In this document: positions 17,016 to 26,144 of the stretch, one piece after another
Numbering within the stretch: position 1 is the first letter of the stretch
Layout of the letters: each line of letters opens with the position of its first letter
Position numbers and translations under genes: made by a program
The notes under the pieces: model-generated
Databases searched by the model: none
What the model was told of the DNA's origin: nothing
What the model saw: only the letters and a program-made list of their open reading frames with translations
NCBI GenBank assembly: GCA_946623875.1
Contig: CAMORO010000003.1
Coordinates: 1 to 64,000, forward strand
Length of the DNA stretch: 64,000 nt
Reading direction: 5' to 3'
Origin: an uncultured Lachnospiraceae bacterium
GTDB lineage: Bacteria > Bacillota > Clostridia > Lachnospirales > Lachnospiraceae

Positions 17016-17942
17016 ATGGAGGAGATGAAAGAGAAGAAGAAAGGAGCCTATAAGAAATACTGGCAGCTGTATTTGCTCCTGTTGCTGCCGATGATATACC
17101 TGCTGATATTTAAGTATATTCCCATGGTATATATCCAGATAGCGTTTAAGGAGTACAAGATAGGCGTCAGCCCGTGGAAGATGCCTCTTGCGGCGAATAA
17201 CGGATTTAAGTATTTCATAAGGGCTTTTTCAAACAAGGATTTTATTAATGCACTGAGGAACACACTCATGCTCAATCTCCTTGATCTGATAGCCGGTTTC
17301 CCGGCTCCCATCATTTTTGCACTGATACTGAATGAACTTGCTTTCAAGAAATTCAAAAAGGTGACGCAGACAATAGCTTACATGCCTCACTTTTTGTCAT
17401 GGGTCATCGTATCGAGTCTTGCGCTCCAGTTGTTTGCCCCTACCAACGGTTTTGTTAACCAGCTTATCATGAAGTTCGGAGGAGAGGCGGTTCCGTTCCT
17501 TAACGATCCGAATCACTGGGTCGCAACCTACATCTTCATGGGAGTATGGCAGAGCTTCGGCTGGAATTCGATAGTCTATCTTGCGGCCATAGCCGGCATA
17601 AGTCCCGAGCTGTACGAAGCGGCTTCGGTTGACGGTGCGGGACGTTTCTCCAAGATGTGGCATATAACTCTTCCGGGCATAAGACCTACGATCGTGGTAC
17701 TGCTTATCATGAACCTCGGAAACATCCTGGGCAGCAGCTTCGACAGACCGTATGCTTTCCAGAATAACATGGTCATGAGTGTGGCAAACGTTATCGCAAC
17801 ATATGTATATAAGAACGGTATTAAAGGACTTCAGTTCTCACTTACGACAGCGGTTGGTCTGTTCCAGTCCGTGATATGCGTCATATTCCTGCTTCTTGCC
17901 AACTGGATATCAAGAAAGCTCGGCGAACGCGGCATATGGTAA
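17016..17942 (+). CDS. Sugar ABC importer permease, LplB type
   Basis: A 308-residue inner membrane permease with six hydrophobic helices. The family's EAA loop reads YEAASVDGAGRFSKMWHITLPGI, which docks the ATPase. It resembles LplB permeases that import large plant-polysaccharide oligosaccharides such as aldouronates. Its partner permease begins 22 bp downstream and the binding protein follows. No ATPase gene is in the cluster, so a shared MsmX-type ATPase encoded elsewhere is probably used. The start is ambiguous between 17016 and the ATG at 17025, which has GGAGGAG directly before it. Confidence 0.9.
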   Translation: MEEMKEKKKGAYKKYWQLYLLLLLPMIYLLIFKYIPMVYIQIAFKEYKIGVSPWKMPLAANNGFKYFIRAFSNKDFINALRNTLMLNLLDLIAGFPAPIIFALILNELAFKKFKKVTQTIAYMPHFLSWVIVSSLALQLFAPTNGFVNQLIMKFGGEAVPFLNDPNHWVATYIFMGVWQSFGWNSIVYLAAIAGISPELYEAASVDGAGRFSKMWHITLPGIRPTIVVLLIMNLGNILGSSFDRPYAFQNNMVMSVANVIATYVYKNGIKGLQFSLTTAVGLFQSVICVIFLLLANWISRKLGERGIW

Positions 17943-17963
17943 CTATTAGGAGGAAATTTTTAA

Positions 17964-18845
17964 ATGAATGACAGAATGATCAAATCAAATAAAACAAAGG
18001 CAGGAGATATGATATTTGTTATTATCTGCCTCCTTGTATGCCTTGCATGTGTCCTTCCGATGCTGAACCTTTTGGCCAAGTCGCTAAGCGGCTCTGATTT
18101 TCTGGTAAAGCATGAGGTATACCTTCTTCCCAAGGGACTCAACTTTGAAGCATACAAGACGGTACTTAAAGATCCGAAATACATCAGGGCATTTGTGTGG
18201 ACGGTGGTGTTGACGATCATCTGTACGATCACATCACTCGTGATCACCGCTGTATGTGCTTATCCTCTTATTTATGAGGATCTGAAGGGACGCGGGGTGT
18301 TCAATATCATAATAACGATCACCATGTTCTTCAATGCGGGAACGATCCCCAATTACCTGCTCATGAATTCGCTGGGACTCCTCAGTAACCCGCTTGTCCT
18401 TATTCTTCCGGGCTGCTTAAGTGTGTATAACATGATAATAATGCGCAGCTTCTTCTACGGTATACCCGACAGCTTAAGGGAATCTGCCCAGATTGACGGC
18501 GCATCCTATTTCAATATACTGACATCCATTTACCTGCCGCTGTCCAAGCCCGTTATGGCGACACTGGCGCTGTTCTATGCGGTAGGACGCTGGAACGGTT
18601 ATTCGGACGCTCTGATGTATATGAAGGATAAGAAGTATTATCCGCTTCAGCTGCTTCTTTACAACGTCATCAATAATATCAACAGTATCGAAGTTGCCAC
18701 TCAGGAGGGTTTCTCGTCACCGGGACTTAATGAATCCCTTAAGGCGGCCATAGTCATGTTCTCGACGATACCTATCCTCTGCATATACCCGTGGCTTCAG
18801 AAGTATTTCATTCACGGTGTTACGGTCGGAGCTGTCAAGGGATGA
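17964..18845 (+). CDS. Sugar ABC importer permease, YtcP/LplC type
   Basis: A 293-residue permease with six hydrophobic helices and the EAA loop LRESAQIDGASYFNILTSIY. The C-terminal FIHGVTVGAVKG is typical of YtcP-type subunits. It forms a heterodimer with the permease directly upstream. AGGAGG precedes the start. The binding-protein gene follows after 116 bp that contain a small hairpin (CGGATG-TGTT-CATCCG at 18903-18918). Confidence 0.9.
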   Translation: MNDRMIKSNKTKAGDMIFVIICLLVCLACVLPMLNLLAKSLSGSDFLVKHEVYLLPKGLNFEAYKTVLKDPKYIRAFVWTVVLTIICTITSLVITAVCAYPLIYEDLKGRGVFNIIITITMFFNAGTIPNYLLMNSLGLLSNPLVLILPGCLSVYNMIIMRSFFYGIPDSLRESAQIDGASYFNILTSIYLPLSKPVMATLALFYAVGRWNGYSDALMYMKDKKYYPLQLLLYNVINNINSIEVATQEGFSSPGLNESLKAAIVMFSTIPILCIYPWLQKYFIHGVTVGAVKG

Positions 18846-18961
18846 TATGGAATAGCAAATTTTAGCGGAAATTCAGGATACGACAGTTTAAACAGGAATT
18901 ACCGGATGTGTTCATCCGTTATTCAGGAACTATAAACATTTCATTTTATGGAGGAAGACAA

Positions 18962-20710
18962 ATGAAAAAGAAATTAATCTCACTCTTGCTTGCGGGTACC
19001 ATGGTATTCTCGCTTGCAGCATGTGGCTCACAGGCGCCTGCCGCGCCGGCAGCCGATGCAACAACAGGTGATACGGTAGAGGCACCGGCCGATACCGAGC
19101 CTGAAGCCGATGCGGAGGAAGCTTCATCTGATGACAGTTCAGAGTCAGCGGCAGCCGGAGAGCTTACGGACGGTAAGTTCGCCGAAACCCGTCATATCAC
19201 CGTAGAGGTATATGACCGCGGCAATGACGGCGGTTCCGATCCGACCAACAATAAATATACCAAGTATATCCAGGACGGAATGCTTGCAGACCACAACGTA
19301 GAGGTTGAGTTCGTGGCAGTTCCCCGTTGGACAGAGGTTGATGAGATAAACAACCTTCTTGCGGCAGGCGAAGCGCCGGATATCTGTGTTACATACAGCT
19401 ATGCAACCATCCAGACATATGCCAACATGGGCGGTGTTCAGGATCTTGCACAGATCGTAGAGGATACCAAGGCTGATTGCCCCAATCTCTGGGACTGGCT
19501 GGGAGAGACCAATATTTACTGGGATAAGAGTCCCGTAGACGGAACACTGTGGGCGATCGAAGGTAAGAGAGCAACAGCTAACCGTGTTAATACCTTCGTT
19601 CGTCAGGACTGGCTGGATGCACTTGGTCTTAAGGCACCCACAACCAAGCAGGAATTCGAGGATATGCTCATTGCTTTCAGAGACAACGCAGACAAGCTCC
19701 TCGGTGCAGATGCCAAGAAGATGGTTCCTTATTCGGTAAGCTTCGATGTGGGCTGGAGAGCAGCTACACTTATCGAGTCCTTTATCGATCCTGCTATATC
19801 CGATTATGATTACTATGTCAACGGCTTTGATGACAGAAAGTTCACTGAGCCCGGAACAAAGGAAGCAGTTAGGCTTCTTAACAAGTGGTATAACGACGGA
19901 CTTATGTGGAATGATTTCGCTCTTTACGGCGAAGGCGACACCACAGAGGATGACATGATGAAGGCAGGCTATGTAGGCGCATTTACACACAACTGGGATT
20001 ATCCTTTCAGAAACGGTGAGGATTCCATAAATGCAAACCTTCAGAGAATAGTAGGCGAGGATGCCAAGTTCGTAGCGATCGATCCTTTCGAGGATTCAAA
20101 GGGGACACATACCAAGTTCGTAGACTCAACGGCAGGTGACCGTAAGATATTCTTCCCTACAACAAATGATGAGCCTCTTGCTTCAATGCTTTATCTTGAC
20201 TGGATCTCAGCTCCCGAGCATATCGAGTACTTACAGCTCGGTGATGAGGGTGTGACACACAATAAGCTTGATGACGGATCATACGAGATCATAGCTGCAA
20301 CAGGTGATGATATCCAGAACTCAGGTTTCAATATCGATATGACTATTACCTGTAACGGACTTCATCTGACGGATCCCAAGCTTACAGATCTCACAACAGC
20401 ACACAGCTATGCAAATATCGATCCTAAGCTTGTTCAGGATGCCGATAAGATCGCCAAGACGGATACACGTCCCGCCAAGTGCGTAAATGTTGGTGAGATC
20501 ACATCCGAGAGCGGTGTTGGTGAGGCTCTTAACGCAAAGAGAACAGAGGTATATGACCTTGCAGTAACAGCAGCACCTGCCGACTTTGACTCTGTTTGGG
20601 ACAGCGGTATGGAGGAATACATGGCAGCAGGCGGTAAGGACGTATCGGATGAGCGTGCCGCTAAGTGGGCTGAGGTTTACGGAGATACCAAGAGCGTTCC
20701 CGAATTGTAA
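18962..20710 (+). CDS. ABC sugar-binding lipoprotein (LplA type), cassette 1
   Basis: A 582-residue extracellular binding protein. The signal peptide has the lipobox LAAC (Cys about 21). An Ala/Asp/Glu-rich tether follows to about 75, then a two-lobed solute-binding fold typical of large oligosaccharide-binding proteins; aromatic and acidic residues such as LWDWLGETNIYWDKSP probably line the sugar site. It delivers ligand to the two permeases upstream. The ATG at 18962 has GGAGG 8 bp before it, whereas the 18908 start has none. Codon use looks strongly biased toward preferred codons, consistent with high expression. Based on neighbours, xylo- or aldouronic oligosaccharides are likely ligands. 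Confidence 0.88.
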   Translation: MKKKLISLLLAGTMVFSLAACGSQAPAAPAADATTGDTVEAPADTEPEADAEEASSDDSSESAAAGELTDGKFAETRHITVEVYDRGNDGGSDPTNNKYTKYIQDGMLADHNVEVEFVAVPRWTEVDEINNLLAAGEAPDICVTYSYATIQTYANMGGVQDLAQIVEDTKADCPNLWDWLGETNIYWDKSPVDGTLWAIEGKRATANRVNTFVRQDWLDALGLKAPTTKQEFEDMLIAFRDNADKLLGADAKKMVPYSVSFDVGWRAATLIESFIDPAISDYDYYVNGFDDRKFTEPGTKEAVRLLNKWYNDGLMWNDFALYGEGDTTEDDMMKAGYVGAFTHNWDYPFRNGEDSINANLQRIVGEDAKFVAIDPFEDSKGTHTKFVDSTAGDRKIFFPTTNDEPLASMLYLDWISAPEHIEYLQLGDEGVTHNKLDDGSYEIIAATGDDIQNSGFNIDMTITCNGLHLTDPKLTDLTTAHSYANIDPKLVQDADKIAKTDTRPAKCVNVGEITSESGVGEALNAKRTEVYDLAVTAAPADFDSVWDSGMEEYMAAGGKDVSDERAAKWAEVYGDTKSVPEL

Positions 20711-20747
20711 TACCGGGTGCCATATTTTCAAAAATACATAAAATGCA

Positions 20748-20776
20748 TTGACTAATGTCCGGGATTGGTGTATAGT
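20748..20776 (+). promoter_or_regulatory. Strong promoter before the small 88-residue protein
   Basis: TTGACT and TATAGT with exactly 17 bp between them. Transcription would begin about 35 bp before the ATG at 20818, which has AGGAGG upstream. Confidence 0.7.
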
Positions 20777-20817
20777 TACATTTAGGAACATATGTGACTG
20801 ATTGTAAAGGAGGCGCT

Positions 20818-21084
20818 ATGAGAATAGGTGCAGTGGGAGCAAGTCCTTACATTTACAATACCAACAGCGTAAGCTCAGCCAGTCTTAACAAGATAAGTGC
20901 TATAGGTTCCGATACGACATCGGGTAAGACGGATTTTTCCGGACTTACAACCACGGGACAGAACGAGAACCCGCTTAAGCCGGGGCAGACGAAGAATCTT
21001 GCGGACATATTGGGAATGCAGATGCAGATGGGCATGATGAATGCTTCAAGGGTGATGGATGTAAGTCCCTTTGAGAGCGAATGA
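20818..21084 (+). CDS. Small conserved-looking protein of unknown function
   Basis: An 88-residue soluble protein, not recognised with confidence. The N-terminus is MRIGAVGASPYIYNTNSVSS, the middle is serine/threonine/glycine-rich, and the C-terminal third is methionine-rich and probably helical (ADILGMQMQMGMMNASRVM). The helical Met/Gln-rich end recalls small putative motility proteins of Clostridia (YjfB-like), but this is weak. The start at 20818 has AGGAGG 5 bp upstream. It has its own strong promoter and its own terminator, so it is a stand-alone, probably well-expressed gene, not part of the flanking sugar cassettes. Confidence 0.7.
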   Translation: MRIGAVGASPYIYNTNSVSSASLNKISAIGSDTTSGKTDFSGLTTTGQNENPLKPGQTKNLADILGMQMQMGMMNASRVMDVSPFESE

Positions 21085-21108
21085 AACTTAATTAAATGAA
21101 CGTATGAG

Positions 21109-21138
21109 GACCGGATACCCTGGTGTATCCGGTCTTTT
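21109..21138 (+). terminator. Terminator after the small protein gene
   Basis: GACCGGATAC pairs perfectly with GTATCCGGTC around a 6-nt loop, followed by TTTTAT. Confidence 0.85.
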
Positions 21139-21183
21139 ATTTGGTTTTAACACTTTGACCATTGTACGGAATAGTGAATTTCC

Positions 21184-21228
21184 GAATGCATTTCCTTATT
21201 TGCATTCAGAAAGTCTTGATAATATGAT
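21184..21228 (+). promoter_or_regulatory. Promoter of the second sensor kinase with overlapping inverted repeat
   Basis: TTGCAT (21200-21205) and TATGAT (21223-21228) are 17 bp apart, ending 11 bp before the ATG at 21240. An inverted repeat GAATGCA-N10-TGCATTC (21184-21207) covers the -35, a good place for a regulator. No Shine-Dalgarno sequence lies before the ATG. Confidence 0.55.
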
Positions 21229-21239
21229 AAAATATATCC

Positions 21240-23021
21240 ATGAGTAACAGGATCAGGAGATACCGTAAAGGAATACTGGATGACCTGACGATACGGCGTA
21301 AGCTTATCGTTCTCTTTCTTGTCTGTGTGCTGCTCCCGCTGTTTGTGACAGATGCAGTGATACTGTATCTGGTAAGACATGATGAGGAGACAAGGACACA
21401 ATACGAAATGGGCAATATCGCCAACGCAATGGAGGCTGATTTCGTAAACATCATCGATGATGCGGACAGGATGACACGAAGCTTCTTCATAAACAGATCG
21501 ATCAATGAATTCCTTGATAAGGATTATTCGTCCGATGTTGAATATTATGAGGCGAGATATGCCCTTGTCAATCAGCCGTTTGCGCAGATCAACCTTTCGG
21601 ACAGTGACTATGCGATAACAATGTATTCGGACAATCCGACAATAATAAGCGGAGGAGCCTTTAGCGCACTTGAAGGTCATAAGGGCGAGGACTGGTATAA
21701 GGCAGTTAAGGCTTCGGATAAAGATGCGGTACTGATAAGCTATTTTATCGGTAATGAAGCAAGGACCGAGACCTCCAGAAAACGTCTGGCAATAGTCAGG
21801 AAGCTCGATTATTACAGGAATCTTAAATACGAAAAATATATTAAGATAGAAGTGGATTACGGTTCCATGGTAAGGCGCTTTAACAACAGGAATTATTCGC
21901 TGCCCGTCTATCTGTGTCAGGGAGACAGGATCCTTTATTCCAACGAAGGCTATTCGGATGTTATCACGCCCTATGAGGAGCTTAATGACAGGGAGATGTT
22001 CGCACATAAGAGTGAATTCGAGATTTACGGTACGGGATTTACTGTGCTTGTAAAGTCCCAGGGAGATGCGATGTTTAAGCTGTATGAACAGTTGCCTCTG
22101 CTGGTACTTCTTCTTCTCGTTAACATACTGCTCCCGGCAATCCTTATGTATATGATAAACCGGTCCTTTGTGAGCAGGCTGAGGATACTGAATGATTCTT
22201 TAGACAACGTGAATGTTGCTTACGACAGTATTGAAACGATAGAAGATGCGGAAGGAAAAGATGAGATCGGAAACCTCATGCGTAATTACAATAAGATGGT
22301 TACGCGTCTTAAGGAGCTGATAAAGACCGTATATGAGGAGCGTCTGAGAAAACAGGAGCTGGAACTGTCAAGACGGCAGGCGGAGCTTGATGCGCTTCAT
22401 TCCCAGATCAATCCCCATTTCCTCTTTAATGTGCTGGAAAGTATAAGGATGCACAGTGTCATAAAGAAGGAGGACGAGACTGCCGGAATGATCGAACGTC
22501 TGGCGCTTCTGCAGAGGCAGAATGTCAACTGGTCGGATGACAATATCAGGATCAAGGATGAGATAAGATTTGTGGAAGCATATCTTGAACTGCAGAAGTA
22601 CCGCTTCGGTGATAAGCTGAGTTATCAGATCAGCATAAGGAACGGCTGTGAGAATTACTATATCCCGAAGCTGACGCTCGAAACCTTTGTCGAGAATGCC
22701 TGCGTGCACGGTGCCGAGCATAAGGCCGGAGTTACGTATATTTATATAAGAGTATACGAGCAGGCTGACCGGCTGTATATGGAAATAGAGGATACGGGCG
22801 GCGGGATGGATGATGGTGAGGTCAGCGTACTGAATGAGCGCCTGAACAACTGTACCATCGATGATCTTCGGGCGGGTCAGCATGTCGGTATTATAAATGC
22901 GTGTCTGCGCCTTAAGATGCATACGAGTGAGAGATCCTCGGTCGTAGTCGAGAGTGAGAAGGGGGTTGGCACAACGATCCTTATTTCGATCCCTCTTGAC
23001 ACGCTTGAGGTTTATCCGTAA
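21240..23021 (+). CDS. YesM-type sensor histidine kinase, cassette 2
   Basis: A 593-residue membrane kinase parallel to the one at 13476. TM1 is at about 20-42, then an exported double-Cache-like sensor (SDYAITMYSDNPTIISGG), TM2 at about 283-305, a HAMP-like linker, SQINPHFLFNVLESIRM with the phospho-accepting His, and an ATPase domain with ENACVHGAE and DTGGGMDDGE. The strong similarity including the sensor segment suggests duplication, with related but possibly different ligands. Its response regulator starts 47 bp downstream. The likely promoter is so close to the ATG that the mRNA may be leaderless. Confidence 0.9.
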   Translation: MSNRIRRYRKGILDDLTIRRKLIVLFLVCVLLPLFVTDAVILYLVRHDEETRTQYEMGNIANAMEADFVNIIDDADRMTRSFFINRSINEFLDKDYSSDVEYYEARYALVNQPFAQINLSDSDYAITMYSDNPTIISGGAFSALEGHKGEDWYKAVKASDKDAVLISYFIGNEARTETSRKRLAIVRKLDYYRNLKYEKYIKIEVDYGSMVRRFNNRNYSLPVYLCQGDRILYSNEGYSDVITPYEELNDREMFAHKSEFEIYGTGFTVLVKSQGDAMFKLYEQLPLLVLLLLVNILLPAILMYMINRSFVSRLRILNDSLDNVNVAYDSIETIEDAEGKDEIGNLMRNYNKMVTRLKELIKTVYEERLRKQELELSRRQAELDALHSQINPHFLFNVLESIRMHSVIKKEDETAGMIERLALLQRQNVNWSDDNIRIKDEIRFVEAYLELQKYRFGDKLSYQISIRNGCENYYIPKLTLETFVENACVHGAEHKAGVTYIYIRVYEQADRLYMEIEDTGGGMDDGEVSVLNERLNNCTIDDLRAGQHVGIINACLRLKMHTSERSSVVVESEKGVGTTILISIPLDTLEVYP

Positions 23022-23068
23022 AAAGTATAGTTTGCCCTGAATCATAGTATTTAAACAGAGGAACAGTT

Positions 23069-24145
23069 ATGTTAAAAGTAATGCTTGTTGATGATGAACC
23101 GTTTATCATGCAGGGTCTGTCAATGCTGATAGACTGGAATGCGCTGGGTTATGAGATAGTCAAGACTGCGTCAAACGGCGGTGAAGCGTATGAATATCTG
23201 AAAAAAGAGAAGGTTGATTTTATAATAGCCGATATCAGTATGCCTGTGATGTCGGGGATCGATCTGCTGAAGAAGATCAGGGATGAGAGGCTTTCGGATG
23301 CTTACTTTGTTATACTGAGCGGTTACGGTGATTTCGCTTATGCACAGCAGGCAATAAGATATTCGTGTATGGAATATATGCTCAAGCCTGTTGATAAGGA
23401 ACAGCTTACGGAAATACTTAAAAGGGTTTCATTAACCGGACGTATGGATAAGGGAGATGAGACCGACGCGGCAAAAAGCGAGGGCAGGGCGGTTCTGTGT
23501 AAGAGCGAACTGGACAGCCTTATAGCCGCAATAGACCACAATGATATGAGTAATATGAATGCAAGTGCGGATGCATTGTATGACCGTATGTACGAGATAG
23601 GAATGAATGATGATATAGTCAGCATGAACCTGAATTATATGCAGGTCCAGCTCATACACCTTGCGGTCGAGCTAGACGAGAGTGTGGATCAGGAAGAGAT
23701 ACTTCATTATATCAATGAAAATGTGTATGACGCTGCCGGTACGAAGGGCACAAGGACGCATCTTAAGCGTTTTGCGATGAGCTACGCCGATTACCTTATG
23801 CAGCTACGCAAGAATACATCCAGAGGTGTTCTTGCACAGATAGAACATGAGATAAAAAACAATTATGCGGACAATCTTACACTCAAGGATCTCAGTAGGA
23901 AATATTATGTAAACCCGTCATATCTGGGACAGATATTCAGAAAGAAGTACAATCAGTCATTCAAGGATTATCTGTGCCTGATCCGGGTAAACGAAGCGGC
24001 AGACATGCTTCTTAAATCGGATGATAAGATCACTCTTATAGCGGAAAAGGTAGGGTATAAGGATACCGACTATTTCATACAGAAGTTTATTGAGATCAAG
24101 GGCTGTACACCGGCAAGATACAGGAAAAATGCGGGTCAGTCATAG
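23069..24145 (+). CDS. YesN-type AraC response regulator, cassette 2 (short form)
   Basis: A 358-residue regulator with a receiver domain (D55 in IIADISMPVMSG, lysine in MLKPVDKEQ), then only a short spacer (about 125-148) before the shared linker LDSLIAAIDHND. Two AraC helix-turn-helix motifs end the protein (NLTLKDLSRKYYVNPSYLGQIF and ITLIAEKVGYKDTDYF). Relative to the paralogue at 15301 about 170 residues between receiver and linker are missing, while flanking parts align well, indicating an internal deletion or an insertion in the other copy. The frame is intact, so the protein is probably active. It should control the importer that follows. Confidence 0.9.
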   Translation: MLKVMLVDDEPFIMQGLSMLIDWNALGYEIVKTASNGGEAYEYLKKEKVDFIIADISMPVMSGIDLLKKIRDERLSDAYFVILSGYGDFAYAQQAIRYSCMEYMLKPVDKEQLTEILKRVSLTGRMDKGDETDAAKSEGRAVLCKSELDSLIAAIDHNDMSNMNASADALYDRMYEIGMNDDIVSMNLNYMQVQLIHLAVELDESVDQEEILHYINENVYDAAGTKGTRTHLKRFAMSYADYLMQLRKNTSRGVLAQIEHEIKNNYADNLTLKDLSRKYYVNPSYLGQIFRKKYNQSFKDYLCLIRVNEAADMLLKSDDKITLIAEKVGYKDTDYFIQKFIEIKGCTPARYRKNAGQS

Positions 24146-24171
24146 CTTAAGGCGATTAATACGGACAGATC

Positions 24172-24203
24172 ATACAGGGGCTTTACAGCCTCTGTATTTT
24201 TTC
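24172..24203 (+). terminator. Terminator of the second kinase-regulator operon
   Basis: An 11-bp stem (ATACAGGGGCT with AGCCTCTGTAT, one G-T wobble) with a TTAC loop, followed by a T run. Confidence 0.8.
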
Positions 24204-24231
24204 CCCCCTTTTTATGAATTTTATCGGTGGT

Positions 24232-24259
24232 TTGATTTTTCTTAAATGTATATTATGGT
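24232..24259 (+). promoter_or_regulatory. Promoter of importer 2
   Basis: TTGATT and TATGGT with a 16-bp spacer lie between the preceding terminator and the binding-protein gene. ATTTTATCGG just upstream (24218-24227) loosely resembles the repeat found before importer 1 and might be a regulator half-site. Confidence 0.45.
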
Positions 24260-24312
24260 ATCACGGGGCATAAGAGAGCCCTCAACATCTAATTCAAAAA
24301 GGGAGGAAAAAG

Positions 24313-26055
24313 ATGAATTTCAAAAAGATCAAAGCTTTATTGTTAAGTTCGGTTCTTGCGGCTTCAATCCTTGCAGGATGTGGTGGCGGCGGTAATGCGG
24401 CTGCTCCCGCGGCAGATGCGGCAGACACGACGGCAGATGCGGCTGACGCAGGTTCGGATGCTTCCGATGCGGGCGATACGGCAGCAGACACCGCAGCCTC
24501 AGGCGATGTCAAGGAGTTCACGATGTTTATTACAATGCCCGGTTCGGAGATCAATGACGACAATGAGATCGCTCAGATGATAGCTGACAAGTGGGGCGTA
24601 AAGGTTAAGGAAACATGGCTGACAGGCCAGACAGCATCCGAAGCAACCGGTACACTTATTGCCGGCGGCGAATACCCTGATTTTATCGACTCTGATGAAA
24701 TGAACCTTCTTGTTGATGCTGATGCACTTATACCTCTTGATGATTACATCGATCAGTATCCCGAATTCAAGGAAACATGGTTTACACCCGAAGAGTGGGA
24801 GAAGTTCCGTCAGCCTGACGGACACATCTACTGGATAAATCCTTTCGGCAATACCAAGGGAGAAACCAAAGATACAACTCATAATGATGAGGCATTCTGG
24901 ATCCAGGTTCGTGTTCTTGAGTGGGCAGGATATCCCAAGATCCAGACAATGGATGAGTACTTCAAGCTCCTTGAGGACTACATCGCAGCCAATCCTACAA
25001 TGGAAGACGGTACTGAGAACATGGCTTATACCATTCTCTGTGAGGACTGGAGATACTTCTGTCTTGAGAATGCAGGCCAGTTCCTTGGCGGATATCCCAA
25101 CGACGGTTCCGTAATCGTAAACAAGAAGGATATGAAGATCGAGGATTACAACACCTCAGAGGATACCATCGCTTACTTCAAGAAGCTCAATGAAGAGTAC
25201 AACAAGGGCTTCGTAGATCCCGAGTCATTCACCCAGACCTACGATGAGTACATCGCTAAGCTGTCAACAGGCCGCGTACTTGGTATGGTTGACCAGTGGT
25301 GGGATTTCGCTTACACCGTAAACGATTCCTTCAAGCAGACAGGTCTTGACCAGAAGGGCTGCAACTATGTTCCTCTCGGTCTTACCACAGAGGCAGGCAT
25401 GGAGAACAGGTGGCATACATATGATGATACCGTTAACCAGGCTTCAGGTATCGCCATCACAACAGACTGTGAAGATCCCGATGCAGCCTTCAAGTTCCTT
25501 GTAGACTGCGCTATGGATCAGGAGCTTCATGACCTTCGTTTCTGGGGCGTTAAGGGCGTTGACTATGAAGTAGATGATGACGGACTCTTCTATCGTACGG
25601 ATGAGCAGAGGCAGAACTGGGCAGATACTTCTTACCAGGCAGCACACAGGTGCCAGTACTCTTACTTCCCTCAGTGGCATGGAACAAGCCGCGATGGCAA
25701 GAACGCCAACAAGCCTGAGGAGCAGCCTTCAGAGTTCATGAACGATATGGCTAAGCCTCTTAAGGATTGCTTCGATGCATACGGCGTAACAACTTATCCT
25801 CAGCTGATCGGTTCAGTACAGGAGACAAACGGACCATGGTTCCCGATGTACTCATACTCAAACAACTTCACAACAGAGACACCCGGTGGTGTAGCATGGG
25901 CGAAGATGGGAGAGTGTAAGCACGAGTGGCTTCCCAAGGTTGTTATGGCTAAGGATTTCGACAAGGGTTGGGATGAGTACATGAACGCATACAATGCTTG
26001 CAAGCCTGAGGACTTCCTGGCAGAGATGCAGGAAATACTTGATACCTTCAAGTAA
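24313..26055 (+). CDS. ABC sugar-binding lipoprotein (LplA type), cassette 2
   Basis: A 580-residue extracellular binding protein with lipobox LAGC (Cys about 23) and an extremely Ala/Asp/Thr-rich tether to about 65. The two-lobed oligosaccharide-binding fold is rich in aromatic residues (for example GMVDQWWDFAYTVND, CQYSYFPQWHG), fitting sugar stacking. GGAGG lies 5 bp before the start. The two permeases follow, separated by a hairpin that probably lowers downstream expression. Gene order (binding protein first) differs from cassette 1 (last). GH43 and esterase genes downstream suggest acetylated, arabinosylated xylo-oligosaccharides as ligand. Confidence 0.9.
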   Translation: MNFKKIKALLLSSVLAASILAGCGGGGNAAAPAADAADTTADAADAGSDASDAGDTAADTAASGDVKEFTMFITMPGSEINDDNEIAQMIADKWGVKVKETWLTGQTASEATGTLIAGGEYPDFIDSDEMNLLVDADALIPLDDYIDQYPEFKETWFTPEEWEKFRQPDGHIYWINPFGNTKGETKDTTHNDEAFWIQVRVLEWAGYPKIQTMDEYFKLLEDYIAANPTMEDGTENMAYTILCEDWRYFCLENAGQFLGGYPNDGSVIVNKKDMKIEDYNTSEDTIAYFKKLNEEYNKGFVDPESFTQTYDEYIAKLSTGRVLGMVDQWWDFAYTVNDSFKQTGLDQKGCNYVPLGLTTEAGMENRWHTYDDTVNQASGIAITTDCEDPDAAFKFLVDCAMDQELHDLRFWGVKGVDYEVDDDGLFYRTDEQRQNWADTSYQAAHRCQYSYFPQWHGTSRDGKNANKPEEQPSEFMNDMAKPLKDCFDAYGVTTYPQLIGSVQETNGPWFPMYSYSNNFTTETPGGVAWAKMGECKHEWLPKVVMAKDFDKGWDEYMNAYNACKPEDFLAEMQEILDTFK

Positions 26056-26083
26056 GATTTAAATCAAATCAGCAGGTAAAAAT

Positions 26084-26125
26084 AAAGGCAGCAACTGCGC
26101 GACATCAATGTTGCTGCCTTTCTTT
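26084..26125 (+). terminator. Intra-operon attenuator between binding protein and permease
   Basis: AAAGGCAGCAAC pairs perfectly with GTTGCTGCCTTT around a 14-nt loop, followed by CTTTAA. Partial termination here would give excess binding protein over permeases, a known design in ABC import operons. Confidence 0.65.
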
Positions 26126-26144
26126 AACCAAAAAGGAGTAAAGC

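Noticed and set aside
21147-22007. 286-residue open frame on the minus strand opposite the second kinase
   Set aside because: It is an antisense shadow of a convincing kinase gene, has no recognisable domain and no ribosome-binding site. The same applies to long minus-strand frames at 15178-16035, 19145-19990, 30577-31272 and 22368-23045.
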